Below are positions 42,547 through 51,102 of a stretch of DNA of 64,000 nucleotides, piece after piece. Every line of letters starts with the position of its first letter. Within the stretch, counting starts at the first letter, position 1. The notes under the pieces are model-generated. The model was not told the DNA's origin. It worked only from the letters and a program-made list of their open reading frames with translations, and made no database searches. This DNA is from CAZKFN01 sp964552035. GTDB taxonomy: Bacteria > Bacteroidota > Bacteroidia > Flavobacteriales_E > Vicingaceae. The stretch is taken from positions 23,970 through 87,969 of the forward strand of contig CAZKFN010000002.1 in assembly GCA_964552035.1 (NCBI GenBank), given 5' to 3'. Both the position numbers and the translations under genes were made by a program.

Positions 42547-44604
42547 TTACCAAATAACCGCTTTAGTTGAGTCGTCATTCACCATAAAACTTCCACTTTT
42601 ACAGCTAAAGGCTTCTTGGAACTCACTCATGTTTGAAAGGGGACCATTAACTCTATATTCTCCTGGGGAGTGAGGATCTGTAGAAATTCTTTTTCTCATT
42701 TCCTCATCGGTCATATTCATATGCCATACTTGAGCCCAACCTAAGAAAAATCTTTGTTGAAAAGTGAATCCATCAATATCTTCAGCCCCTCCTACCTTTT
42801 CAATGTCTTTTAAAAGTGCATAATATGCAAGGGTTACACCTCCTAAATCGGCAATATTTTCACCTAGAGTTAATTCCCCATTTACAAAAAGACTGTCTAA
42901 AGGCTCAAAGCTGTTGAATTGTTCAACCACTTTTTGAGCTCTAGACTCAAAGCGTTGACGGTCATCCTCAGTCCACCAATTCTTGAGATTCCCTTCAGAA
43001 TCAAACTTGCTTCCTCTATCGTCAAACCCGTGTGTGAATTCATGTCCAATTACAGCGCCTATTCCTCCATAATTTATAGCATGATCAAAGTCTACATTAT
43101 AAAAAGGAGGTTGTAAAATTCCAGCTGGAAAGACAATTTCGTTTTTTGACGAAGCATAATAAGCATTTACCGTATGGGGATTCATAAACCATTCATTAGG
43201 ATCAATAGGGTTGCCTAATTTTTTGGTCATTTCTTTAAAGTTAAACTTTCTGGCATTGATTAAATTACTTACTTTATTGTCTGCAGTTATTTCTAAAGCA
43301 GTGTAGTCTTTCCACTCATCGGGATAGCCAATTTTATATTTAAAAGCTTGTAGTTTTTTAATTGCTTCTTTTTTAGTGTCTTCACTCATCCATTCCAGTT
43401 GAAGAATTCTTTCCTGAAAAGCACTTCTTAAGTTTTCTACCATTTGCCCAACATCAGCTTTTGCTTCTTTAGAAAAATGCCTTTCAACAAAAGCCTTTCC
43501 TAATAATTCTCCAATACTGCCGTTCATTTTCCCAATTGCTCTTTGCCATAGAGGTTTTAATTCTTGAGTTCCGCTAAGTGTTTTTCCATAAAAATTAAAG
43601 TTTTCATTTACAAAGTCACTACTTAATTCAGCTGAAAAGCTTCTTAAAACTTTCCATTCTAGGTAAGTTTTCCATTCATCTATTGAAAGTGTGTTGATTA
43701 AATCATTAACTACAACAAAAAAGTTGGGTTGAGATATAATTACACTATCAAATTTTGAAAGATTTACAGTAGAGAAGTAAGCCGTCCAATCTATGTTTTG
43801 ATAAGAATCTTCTAGCTTTTCAACGCTCATTTTGTTGTATAAGTTTTCGGGAACTCTTCTTTCAACATTTGTCATTGAGGCTTCTGCTAAGATGCTTTCA
43901 ATTTCATAAGCTTTTTGGGCTAGTTCTTGGCTATTTTCTTTATTTATTAAGTTAAAAACATTGGAAATGTGATGAATATAAGCTTCTTGGATTTCTTTTG
44001 ATTTTTCATCATCTTTTGTATAATAATCTCTATCCGGCAAACCTAATCCGCCCTGACTAAGCTTAATAACATATTGGTCACTTATTTTATCATCTTGTCC
44101 AACATATAAACCAAAAAGAGAACCAACTCTAATGCTATGGTGTTTTGCTATTAAAGTAATGAGGTCTTCTTTACTTTCTATGGAATTTACTTTATCCAAT
44201 TCTTCTTGTATAGGTTCATAGCCCAGTTCTTCAATATGAGTAGAATCCATGATGCTGGTGTAAAAATCTCCAAGTTTTTGCTCCATGCTTCCATCTTCAT
44301 TCTTTTGATTAGAAAACTCTTCGAGAATAGCTTTCAATTTTAAATTGTTTTCTTCTGTTACAATATTAAAGCTGCTCCATCGGCTTTCTGTAGAAGGAAT
44401 TGGGTTGTTGGCTAACCAGCCTCCAACGGCATATTGGTAAAAATTGTCACAAGGGTTAGCTGTGGTATCCATTATACCCAAGTCAAAAGCTATAGCTTTT
44501 TCGGGCAAATTATCTTTTTTGTTATCTTCCATACTGCTATTGGGTGTATCACAAGCAAATAAAAATAAATAAAGAATAAAAGAACTTAAAGTTAATTTTT
44601 TCAT
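42547..44604 (-). CDS. M13-family (neprilysin-like) metallopeptidase lipoprotein
   Basis: 685 residues from ATG 44604, chosen because it starts a lipoprotein signal (LYLFLFAC, Cys17); a longer frame to 44652 adds 16 non-signal residues. The zinc site is VIGHEFTHGFDD (HExxH) with the downstream ligand Glu in LGENIADLGG. The M13 C-terminal substrate segment RVNGPLSNMSEFQEAF and the terminal VIW are present. It is a periplasmic or surface oligopeptidase. Confidence 0.95.
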   Translation of the reverse strand: MKKLTLSSFILYLFLFACDTPNSSMEDNKKDNLPEKAIAFDLGIMDTTANPCDNFYQYAVGGWLANNPIPSTESRWSSFNIVTEENNLKLKAILEEFSNQKNEDGSMEQKLGDFYTSIMDSTHIEELGYEPIQEELDKVNSIESKEDLITLIAKHHSIRVGSLFGLYVGQDDKISDQYVIKLSQGGLGLPDRDYYTKDDEKSKEIQEAYIHHISNVFNLINKENSQELAQKAYEIESILAEASMTNVERRVPENLYNKMSVEKLEDSYQNIDWTAYFSTVNLSKFDSVIISQPNFFVVVNDLINTLSIDEWKTYLEWKVLRSFSAELSSDFVNENFNFYGKTLSGTQELKPLWQRAIGKMNGSIGELLGKAFVERHFSKEAKADVGQMVENLRSAFQERILQLEWMSEDTKKEAIKKLQAFKYKIGYPDEWKDYTALEITADNKVSNLINARKFNFKEMTKKLGNPIDPNEWFMNPHTVNAYYASSKNEIVFPAGILQPPFYNVDFDHAINYGGIGAVIGHEFTHGFDDRGSKFDSEGNLKNWWTEDDRQRFESRAQKVVEQFNSFEPLDSLFVNGELTLGENIADLGGVTLAYYALLKDIEKVGGAEDIDGFTFQQRFFLGWAQVWHMNMTDEEMRKRISTDPHSPGEYRVNGPLSNMSEFQEAFSCKSGSFMVNDDSTKAVIW

Positions 44605-44717
44605 GCTGTATTTTTTTACAAAGTAAATCATAAATTTTAAGAGTAGTCCCACTTTATTTAAACTATGATAGAGAGAACAGTTTCTCTCATTTAATTTTTA
44701 GATTGATTTTGTTGAAA

Positions 44718-44754
44718 TTAAAAAAGGGTTTCAAGCTTTTACTTGAAACCCTTT
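44718..44754 (-). terminator. Rho-independent terminator after tRNA-Val
   Basis: A 13-bp stem (44723-44735 with 44742-44754), 6-nt loop and a T-run on the minus strand, 10 nt past the 3' end of the tRNA. Confidence 0.8.
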
Positions 44755-44764
44755 ACTTTTTTGT

Positions 44765-44838
44765 GGGCGATAATGGATTCGAACCATTGACCCCCTGCTT
44801 GTAAGGCAGGTGCTCTGAACCAGCTGAGCTAATCGCCC
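44765..44838 (-). tRNA. tRNA-Val (anticodon TAC)
   Basis: A 74-nt cloverleaf read on the minus strand. Acceptor stem GGGCGAT/ATCGCCC, D-loop TTAGCTCAGCTGGTT, anticodon stem CCTGC with loop CTTACAA (anticodon TAC), and T-arm GGTTCGAATCC. CCA is not encoded. It has its own ideal promoter and terminator. Confidence 0.97.
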
Positions 44839-44853
44839 TTAATTTTCGGTGTG

Positions 44854-44883
44854 CAAATATACATGAATAGTTTATTTATACAA
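44854..44883 (-). promoter_or_regulatory. tRNA-Val promoter
   Basis: On the minus strand TTG (44881-44883), exactly 19 nt, TATATTTG (44854-44861): the ideal Bacteroidota sigma-70-type promoter, 15 nt upstream of the mature tRNA 5' end. Confidence 0.75.
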
Positions 44884-44962
44884 TACTTTTTCAAAAATAT
44901 TTTTTTCCCCAAGAATAATTTTCTTAATAGTTTGAATTTGATGCACTTTGAGTTAGCAAATT

Positions 44963-45517
44963 CTAAAGCTCTTTTAGATAATTTTTTACAGAAAGCATTT
45001 TTTCTTGATCATACCCCATAAAGTAAAATTCAATTTTTCCTTCTTTATTAATTACTAGATGTAAAGGCAAGGCATCTATTTCATGGGATAGTTTATAGGT
45101 ATATAGGAGGTTAATGAGTTCTTGCTGTTTATAAAACAATTGATAATTAAATTGTTGATTCTTTTCTTTTAAGGCTTCTTCCGCTTTTTCCTGGCTACTT
45201 TCACTTAGAGCTATAAAAATAATATCATCGTTAGCATATTTTTCCACCAATTGATTCAATTCTGGCATTTCTTTCCAACAAGGCTGGCACCAGGTGTCCC
45301 AAACATTGATGATAATTGTTTTTCCGATTAAACCTTCATTAAGAATCGAGTTTTTATTTTCTGTTTTATCAATAATTTCTTGAAGTATTTTAGTTTCTTT
45401 TCTTTCTTCATTTTCAATATCACTTGCTTGATTAAAACTCTTAGTAATTAAGATAAGTAAAAGAGTTAAAAGTGCGACAACCCCTAAAAGAAATGATATG
45501 GTTGATTTCTGTGTCAT
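44963..45517 (-). CDS. Membrane-anchored TlpA-like thioredoxin in an ABC transporter operon
   Basis: 184 residues. An uncleaved N-terminal helix (about 7-26) anchors the thioredoxin domain in the periplasm. The active site is WDTWCQPCWKEMPEL (Cys77, Cys80); the cis-Pro loop is DALPLHLVIN. It overlaps the permease stop by 4 nt (45514-45517) and is last in an ATPase-permease-thioredoxin run, suggesting the redoxin serves the exported substrate or the transporter. Confidence 0.88.
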   Translation of the reverse strand: MTQKSTISFLLGVVALLTLLLILITKSFNQASDIENEERKETKILQEIIDKTENKNSILNEGLIGKTIIINVWDTWCQPCWKEMPELNQLVEKYANDDIIFIALSESSQEKAEEALKEKNQQFNYQLFYKQQELINLLYTYKLSHEIDALPLHLVINKEGKIEFYFMGYDQEKMLSVKNYLKEL

Positions 45518-46257
45518 GGTTTAATGTTTGATTTTTGAAAAGTAAAATAGGGGATAAATAGCATGATAATAATATAAGTAGAAGTAACGATAACATTAAT
45601 TAAAGTTATGGGATTGTTGTATTCCGAAATTGCCTTAAAGGAGGATAAAGGTAAAAAATCGGCTAGAGAAAACGAAGAGTTGATTTCATACGCGGTTATC
45701 GCTAAAAGATAAATTCCATTTATAATTTGCTCCATTACTTCCCAAAGAAAGTAGAACACAAATACCAAAGTGGTTCGTTTCAATAAAAAGCTTAAGCTCA
45801 CCACAAATAGCGCTTTATAGATAATGCTTATAAATCTAATGCCTAGCAGCTGGGTAGTTAATAATGACAATGTTGTTTCTAGTAAACCATAGGGTATACT
45901 AATAAGAATAAAGCTGAGAAGGTAAAATAAAAATGAAAAAGTTGCTGCTAAGAGCAGAAGGATAATTTTCCCAATGTAAAATTCATGCCGAGTATAACCG
46001 TCAATGATGTTTTTTCTTAAGGTTCCATTTTTAAATTCTTGCCCTACATTAAGAATTAAAAAGATGGCTACAAAAAGTTCAATAGGATTAATCAGAAAAA
46101 CTATAGAACGCACAGCTGCTTGCTGGTTTAATTCTTTTGGAATAGTAGAAAAGGTAATAATCCCAAGCCCTATAACTATTGTTGCTAAAATAGCAAAAAG
46201 AATATAATTTGTTTGATTGGGAAGCTTATTAAGCTCTGCTAAAATAACTTTTTTCAT
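45514..46257 (-). CDS. ABC-2-type transporter permease
   Basis: 247 residues with six predicted membrane helices and no large extracellular domain, the ABC-2 layout of NatB/BcrB-type permeases. The first loop has GQEFKNGTLRKNIIDGYTRHEFYIGK, the typical cytoplasmic coupling segment. It follows its ATPase with a 1-nt gap and overlaps the TlpA-like gene by 4 nt. Substrate unknown; relatives export peptides, antibiotics or Na+. Confidence 0.88.
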   Translation of the reverse strand: MKKVILAELNKLPNQTNYILFAILATIVIGLGIITFSTIPKELNQQAAVRSIVFLINPIELFVAIFLILNVGQEFKNGTLRKNIIDGYTRHEFYIGKIILLLLAATFSFLFYLLSFILISIPYGLLETTLSLLTTQLLGIRFISIIYKALFVVSLSFLLKRTTLVFVFYFLWEVMEQIINGIYLLAITAYEINSSFSLADFLPLSSFKAISEYNNPITLINVIVTSTYIIIMLFIPYFTFQKSNIKP

Positions 46258-46258
46258 C

Positions 46259-46951
46259 TTATGAAGTGGTTTTTAAGAAGTAATCTTCAAGATTTTCATA
46301 ACCGCTAATAAGTGTTTTTATTTCTCCTTGATTAATTAAATCGCCGTTTTTAACAATTGCAATATGAGTGCAAACTTTTTCCATTTCGCTTAAAAGATGG
46401 CTTGCAATTAGGATTGTTTTCCCATCTTTAGCAAACTGAAGTATTATATTTCTTACCTCAGCTATTCCCTGAGGGTCTAATCCATTGGTAGGCTCATCTA
46501 AGATTAATAAGTCTGGATCTCCCAATAGGGCAGAAGCTAAGTTTAATCGTTGCTTCATTCCTAGGGAGAAGTTTTTTACTTTAAAATTTTTATCCTTTAG
46601 TAAATCTACTTTTTCAAGTGCGCTGTCTATTTCTGAAACACTTACATCTTTGATGATACAAGAGATTTTTAAGTTTCTATAGGCTGATAAAGAAGGATAA
46701 TAACTAGCACTTTCCATTAAAACACCAATTCGTTTTATACCCTTGGCAAGTTTAGGGCTTTCAAATAGTTTTATTTCACCTTTTGTTGGTTTTAAAAGAG
46801 AAAGTATCATTGCAATAGTGGTAGTTTTACCGCTTCCATTTGGTCCTAATAAACCAAAAATTTGCCCTTTTTTTATTTCAAAATTAAGATTGTTGACTGC
46901 TACCTTGTTTCCAAAATGCTTGCTAAGGTTTTTAACTTCTAAAATGTTCAA
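46259..46951 (-). CDS. ABC-2 transporter ATPase (BcrA/CcmA type)
   Basis: 230 residues. Walker A GPNGSGKTT, Q-loop MESASYYPSLSA, signature FSLGMKQRLNLASALL and Walker B LLILDEPTNGLDPQG are all intact. The closest subfamilies are BcrA/NatA drug or ion exporters. First gene of the three-gene operon; a TACCTTTG element at 46978-46985 (minus strand) is a likely -7 site. Confidence 0.93.
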   Translation of the reverse strand: MNILEVKNLSKHFGNKVAVNNLNFEIKKGQIFGLLGPNGSGKTTTIAMILSLLKPTKGEIKLFESPKLAKGIKRIGVLMESASYYPSLSAYRNLKISCIIKDVSVSEIDSALEKVDLLKDKNFKVKNFSLGMKQRLNLASALLGDPDLLILDEPTNGLDPQGIAEVRNIILQFAKDGKTILIASHLLSEMEKVCTHIAIVKNGDLINQGEIKTLISGYENLEDYFLKTTS

Positions 46952-46977
46952 TTTTATAATTTGCTCAATTAAGGGTT

Positions 46978-46985
46978 CAAAGGTA
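46978..46985 (-). promoter_or_regulatory. -7 promoter element of the ABC/TlpA operon
   Basis: TACCTTTG on the minus strand, 26 nt before the ATPase ATG. No convincing -33 TTG. Confidence 0.4.
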
Positions 46986-47003
46986 AGGAAATAAAACTAA
47001 GAA

Positions 47004-48215
47004 TTAAATTACTTCCGCTACAATAAAATTACTCCCTCCAATATAGATAAAATCATTATCAGAAGCACTTTCTAAGGCGGCAGAATAGGCGTTTTTTACA
47101 CTAGAATAAGCCTCTCCTATAAGCCCATTATTATTCGCAATTTTTTTAAGTAGGTTAACTTCTAAGGCTCTTGGAATCTGAGCTTGGCAGAAATAATATT
47201 GAGCATTCCTTGGAAAATATTTAAATAATTCTGTTAAATCTCTTTCTTTTACAAAACCTAAAACCATATGCAATTGCTGGTATTTCTCTTTTTTAAGTTG
47301 CTGCCATATATAGTAAAAACCTTCTTTGTTGTGTGCCGTATCTACTATGATTTTTGGTTTTTCTTTTAATTGTTGCCATCGCCCTTGGAGTCCCGTATTT
47401 TCAACCACATGGTTCAAGCCAGTTTTGATTGTCGTGTTAGAAATATTCCAACCCTTATTATTCATGATTTTGGCTGAAGTGATTACCGTTTGAATATTTT
47501 GTTTTTGATAAAGGCCTTTTAAATCTGAAGGGTAGCTTAATTCTTCAGACGGACTATAATAGATTTTGGCATTTCTCTCTTCAGCTATTTTGTCGAAAAT
47601 TGCTTTTTGTCCAGAATCACTACCAATTACTATGGGAATATTGTCTTTAATAATACCTGCTTTTTCTATAGCAATTTTTTCTAAAGTATCGCCTAGAATA
47701 TCGGTGTGATCTAGACCTATATTAGTGATAATACTTAATTCAGGTAAAATAACATTTGTTGAATCTAATCTGCCTTCTAAGCCTGTTTCAATTATAGCTA
47801 TATCTACTTTTTCCTTTGCAAAATAATCAAAGGCAAAAGCAACGGTCCATTCAAAGAAAGAGGGTTGTATTTTTTTAAATAATGTTTTGTGTTGCTTTAC
47901 GAATTCTATTACTTTTTCTTCTGAAATACATTCTCCATTGATTTTAATTCTTTCCCTAAAGTCTTTTAGATGTGGAGAAGTATAAAGCCCAGTTTTATAT
48001 CCTGCTGTTTGAAAAATAGAGCTGAGCATATGTGCTACAGATCCTTTTCCATTTGTTCCAGCAATGTGTATGCTTTTGAATTTATGCTCAGGGTTGTCAA
48101 GTAGTTTACACAATTCAATTGTTCTGTTTAAATCTTTTTTGTAAGCTGAATTACCTATTTTTTGATACATTGGTAACTGAGAAAAAAGATAATTTAAACA
48201 ATCTTGATAAGTCAT
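47004..48215 (-). CDS. folC: Bifunctional folylpolyglutamate/dihydrofolate synthase FolC
   Basis: 403 residues. Mur-ligase-type P-loop GTNGKGSVAH (53-62), YTSPHL, EWTVAFAFDYFAKEKVDIAIIETGLEGRLDSTN-type region and C-terminal DTAHNKEG are diagnostic. It adds glutamates to folates and can act on dihydropteroate. The start overlaps the tonB stop by 1 nt (48215), making it the last gene of an exbB-exbD-tonB-folC run. Confidence 0.96.
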   Translation of the reverse strand: MTYQDCLNYLFSQLPMYQKIGNSAYKKDLNRTIELCKLLDNPEHKFKSIHIAGTNGKGSVAHMLSSIFQTAGYKTGLYTSPHLKDFRERIKINGECISEEKVIEFVKQHKTLFKKIQPSFFEWTVAFAFDYFAKEKVDIAIIETGLEGRLDSTNVILPELSIITNIGLDHTDILGDTLEKIAIEKAGIIKDNIPIVIGSDSGQKAIFDKIAEERNAKIYYSPSEELSYPSDLKGLYQKQNIQTVITSAKIMNNKGWNISNTTIKTGLNHVVENTGLQGRWQQLKEKPKIIVDTAHNKEGFYYIWQQLKKEKYQQLHMVLGFVKERDLTELFKYFPRNAQYYFCQAQIPRALEVNLLKKIANNNGLIGEAYSSVKNAYSAALESASDNDFIYIGGSNFIVAEVI

Positions 48216-48985
48216 TAATTTAAGATGAAAATAAAAGTCATTTGTCCTTTTTGTTCTTCAGCTGCATTGGGTTTTGCACTAAACCTTGTTTGTAGGGCTG
48301 CTTCTTTTGCTTTTTTATAGAGTAATGAGCTGGCAGTAGTAGAACCTCTAGCTCCGGGTGTGGCTCTAATAACCTTACCTTGCTTGTCTACAATAATGTC
48401 AACGACAACTTTTCCTTCTTCTTGAGAATCATCTTTAATAGTTGGTTTCCCTACTACACTTCTTCCAGCTAGAGAGTAGGTTATACCATCTCCTATTCCA
48501 CCGCCTGAATAATTTTTGCTATTTGGATCTCCATCAATGCTTCCTTGATTTCCGGCCTCTCCTGTTTCTCCGTCCCCTCCTTCACTTCCTTCTCCCTTTT
48601 TGCTTTTCCATTGTTGCATGGCATCCATAGCTTTTTGATTTACTTTGGGTTTTTCTTCTTCCACAACTTGCTCTTCCTTTTTCTCATCTTTTTTCACAAC
48701 AGCAGGGGCGTCTTCTATATCTTGAGTTAGAATTTCCTTTTCAGTTTCAGTGGGTTCTTGAGCCTCTTCTTGGGTTGTTGGTACATTTTCTTCAGTTGAT
48801 TCTATAGTCTCATTACTTGAGCTTCCTACATCAGAAGTACCAAAAACAATGCTAATTCCTTCAGCTTCTGGGGGAGGCTCCAAATAAGTCATTCCAAAAA
48901 AAGCAAAAACAAGTAAAAGCAACAGATGAATACTCACTGTGCCAATTAAGCCTGTTCTCTTGTTTCTTTCTTTTAATATTTCCAA
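48215..48985 (-). CDS. tonB: TonB-like energy transducer
   Basis: 256 residues. A single N-terminal membrane helix (about 15-34) is followed by a long Glu/Lys/Pro-rich periplasm-spanning region (about 65-140), a Gly-rich linker and a C-terminal TonB-like domain (about 180-256) with VDIIVDKQGKVIRATPG. It connects the ExbBD proton channel to outer-membrane TonB-dependent receptors. The proline content is lower than in E. coli TonB. Starts 7 nt after exbD. Confidence 0.9.
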   Translation of the reverse strand: MEILKERNKRTGLIGTVSIHLLLLLVFAFFGMTYLEPPPEAEGISIVFGTSDVGSSSNETIESTEENVPTTQEEAQEPTETEKEILTQDIEDAPAVVKKDEKKEEQVVEEEKPKVNQKAMDAMQQWKSKKGEGSEGGDGETGEAGNQGSIDGDPNSKNYSGGGIGDGITYSLAGRSVVGKPTIKDDSQEEGKVVVDIIVDKQGKVIRATPGARGSTTASSLLYKKAKEAALQTRFSAKPNAAEEQKGQMTFIFILN

Positions 48986-48992
48986 TATTAAC

Positions 48993-49385
48993 CTATTTTG
49001 GATTAGTAGCTAATACCATTTTAAATTTATTTCTACTGGCAATGTCCATAACCTTAACAGCTTCTTCCACAGGAATCTGTTTATCAACATGAAGAATAAT
49101 AGAGTTTTCGGGATTATCGCCCATTTTATTAATTAAGAGAGGCTCTAAGTCGCTGAAGTTTATCTCTACGGCATCAATGTAATAATCTAGTTCACTTGTA
49201 ATAGAAACGGATACAGTTTGTGGAGCTAGCGTTTTGCTTGAGCTAGAAGGGAGCAAAAGTTTTAACGCATTGGGAGAAACCAATGTTGAAGTCAACATGA
49301 AAAATATCAACAGAAGGAATACAATATCCGTCATGGAAGACATGTTAAAGTTAGGAGTTACCTTATTTCTTGTTCTTAATCCCAT
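48993..49385 (-). CDS. exbD: Biopolymer transport protein ExbD/TolR
   Basis: 130 residues. One membrane helix (about 17-39) contains the essential Asp in NMSSMTDIVFLLLIFFML (Asp19), the proton-carrying residue of ExbD/TolR. A periplasmic domain with VSITSELDYYIDA and LHVDKQIPVEEAVKVMDIA follows. It sits between exbB (8-nt gap) and tonB (7-nt gap). Confidence 0.95.
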   Translation of the reverse strand: MGLRTRNKVTPNFNMSSMTDIVFLLLIFFMLTSTLVSPNALKLLLPSSSSKTLAPQTVSVSITSELDYYIDAVEINFSDLEPLLINKMGDNPENSIILHVDKQIPVEEAVKVMDIASRNKFKMVLATNPK

Positions 49386-49393
49386 AGCAGCAA

Positions 49394-50107
49394 CTATTTA
49401 GCTGGTTCGTTAAGTAAATCCAAAAACTCAGTAGTAGTAGCTTCCATTTTAAAAACGACTTTTTCGACTCTGGCTACTAAAAAGTTATAAGCCATATAGG
49501 CTATAATTCCAACAATTAAACCTGCAACTGTGGTTACCATGGCCGTATATATTCCTTCAGAGAGCATTCCTACATCTATATTTCCACCAGCTGAAGCCAT
49601 TTCATGGAAAGCTAATATCATACCAATTACAGTACCTAAAAATCCAAGCATTGGACCAGCTCCCGAAATTGTAGCTAGAGTTGCTAGGTTTTTTTCCAAT
49701 TTAAAAAGTTCTAGCTTCCCTGTGTTTTCAATAGCGGCCGAAATATCATTCAAGGGTTTGCCAATTCTATTCACGCCTTTTTCAATCATTCTTGCAATAG
49801 GTGTGTGTGTACTTCTACACAGAGAACGTGCAGCTTCCAACTTTCCATCATGAATAAAATCTTTAATTTCATTCATAAAGTTGATGTCTTCCTTAGAAGC
49901 TTTTTGTATAGTTAAATATCGTTCTATAAAAATATAAACTGCTAGCACTGACAATACAAAAAGAGTAAACATAATTAAAACTCCTCCTACACCCCCTGTA
50001 GTGATAAGCTCTAAAATGGAGAGTGTTTTTTCAGTAGATTCTACTGCTGCAGCGCTATCGACAATAGCATCAGTAACATTTATTTGATTGATAATGTTTA
50101 AGTACAT
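49394..50107 (-). CDS. exbB: MotA/TolQ/ExbB proton-channel subunit
   Basis: 237 residues with three membrane helices (about 35-60, 145-170 and 185-210). The ExbB/TolQ core GPMLGFLGTVIGMILAFHEMA and TAMVTTVAGLIVGIIAYMAYN is intact. It forms the pentameric channel that with ExbD converts proton flow into TonB movement. First gene of the exbB-exbD-tonB-folC run. Confidence 0.95.
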   Translation of the reverse strand: MYLNIINQINVTDAIVDSAAAVESTEKTLSILELITTGGVGGVLIMFTLFVLSVLAVYIFIERYLTIQKASKEDINFMNEIKDFIHDGKLEAARSLCRSTHTPIARMIEKGVNRIGKPLNDISAAIENTGKLELFKLEKNLATLATISGAGPMLGFLGTVIGMILAFHEMASAGGNIDVGMLSEGIYTAMVTTVAGLIVGIIAYMAYNFLVARVEKVVFKMEATTTEFLDLLNEPAK

Positions 50108-51102
50108 AGGTGTATGGTATTACTTTATAAGCTACTAAATTAAACCAATTGCTGATGGTCTTACTTATCTAAACGGGAAATTGTGAACAGTAGTATGTTA
50201 GTTTAATTATTTAATAAAAATGTAGCATCTATTATATAGGTGAAACTTAAACTTAAATGCCCAGAAAATTTGCTCACGATAAAATTAGGTGATTTCATAG
50301 CCGATTACTCAAAAGATGAAATAACAATTTGTAATAACAAAAGTTGTAAAAAATCCCCAAACCATTTTTAATCAATTACGAATTTTGAAAACTTGCAGGA
50401 TATAGAACCTTGAGTGTTTTTGGGATTGAGAAATAAAAACTTTACGCAAAATCCTTGATGTAAAATTCTTATTTAATAATTAATACAGTGTTATATTTTT
50501 CTCTTATTCCTTCTATAGAAATGTAATAAAGTTCCTTTTTTAATTGCATTCCTTCAGTGAGATTTCTCAGATGCAAACCGTGTTTATCTGTTTTATCAAT
50601 TTCTTTATTATAGATTTTAGTACCCTTAGAGTTAAATATCAAAATGTTGTATTTTTAGGTTAAAGTGCAAGATTAAGAGATTTCAAAAATAATTTCTGCT
50701 ACTTTTATTACCCAAATAGGTTTCTGCAATTTTTTAACATTGATGTATTTTTAAAATGTACCTTCACTAAATAGAACAATTACTCCAAAGTGATTAATGT
50801 AGCTTTATATTATACTTAATAAAAACCTGTATTGGGTAAACTTAAAAACTCATTACTAATTAACTTCGTTAAAGTCATCGCCTTTCATCATTGATTAATG
50901 GCTGGCTTTTTGTTTACTTTTCACCTCAAAAAGTTAAAAAGAAATTCTAAAAAAAATATTTGGTTTATTCAATGATTTCATTTGATCAGAAATCATTCAG
51001 CACTTTAAAATGAAACGAATAGAGTTGTATTAATTACGAGGTTAAAAAGGGTTGAGAGCCTAGTGTTAATTATTAAGATATTCCACAAGCGCTGTAAGAC
51101 AG
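50108..51102. other. 995-bp intergenic region with a relict sorting-domain fragment
   Basis: No intact gene on either strand. The region lies between nhaD and exbB, both on the minus strand, and contains a degraded T9SS sorting-domain fragment at 50469-50654. I see no other structure. Confidence 0.7.
50469..50654 (-). pseudogene. Relict of a T9SS type A C-terminal sorting domain
   Basis: About 61 codons encode KYNILIFNSKGTKIYNKEI, then HLRNLTEG, ELYYISIEG and end VLIIK-stop. This is the shape of the last 60 residues of a type A sorting domain (a phi-x-phi-x-N-x-x-G strand, an L-x-x-L-x-x-G-x-Y-like turn, and a final K-x-hydrophobic-I-K). The frame is closed upstream by TAA (50655-50657); the preceding frame reads SLNLAL, which fits the strand expected before it after one frameshift. 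It has no start and is probably the remnant of a lost secreted protein. Confidence 0.45.
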
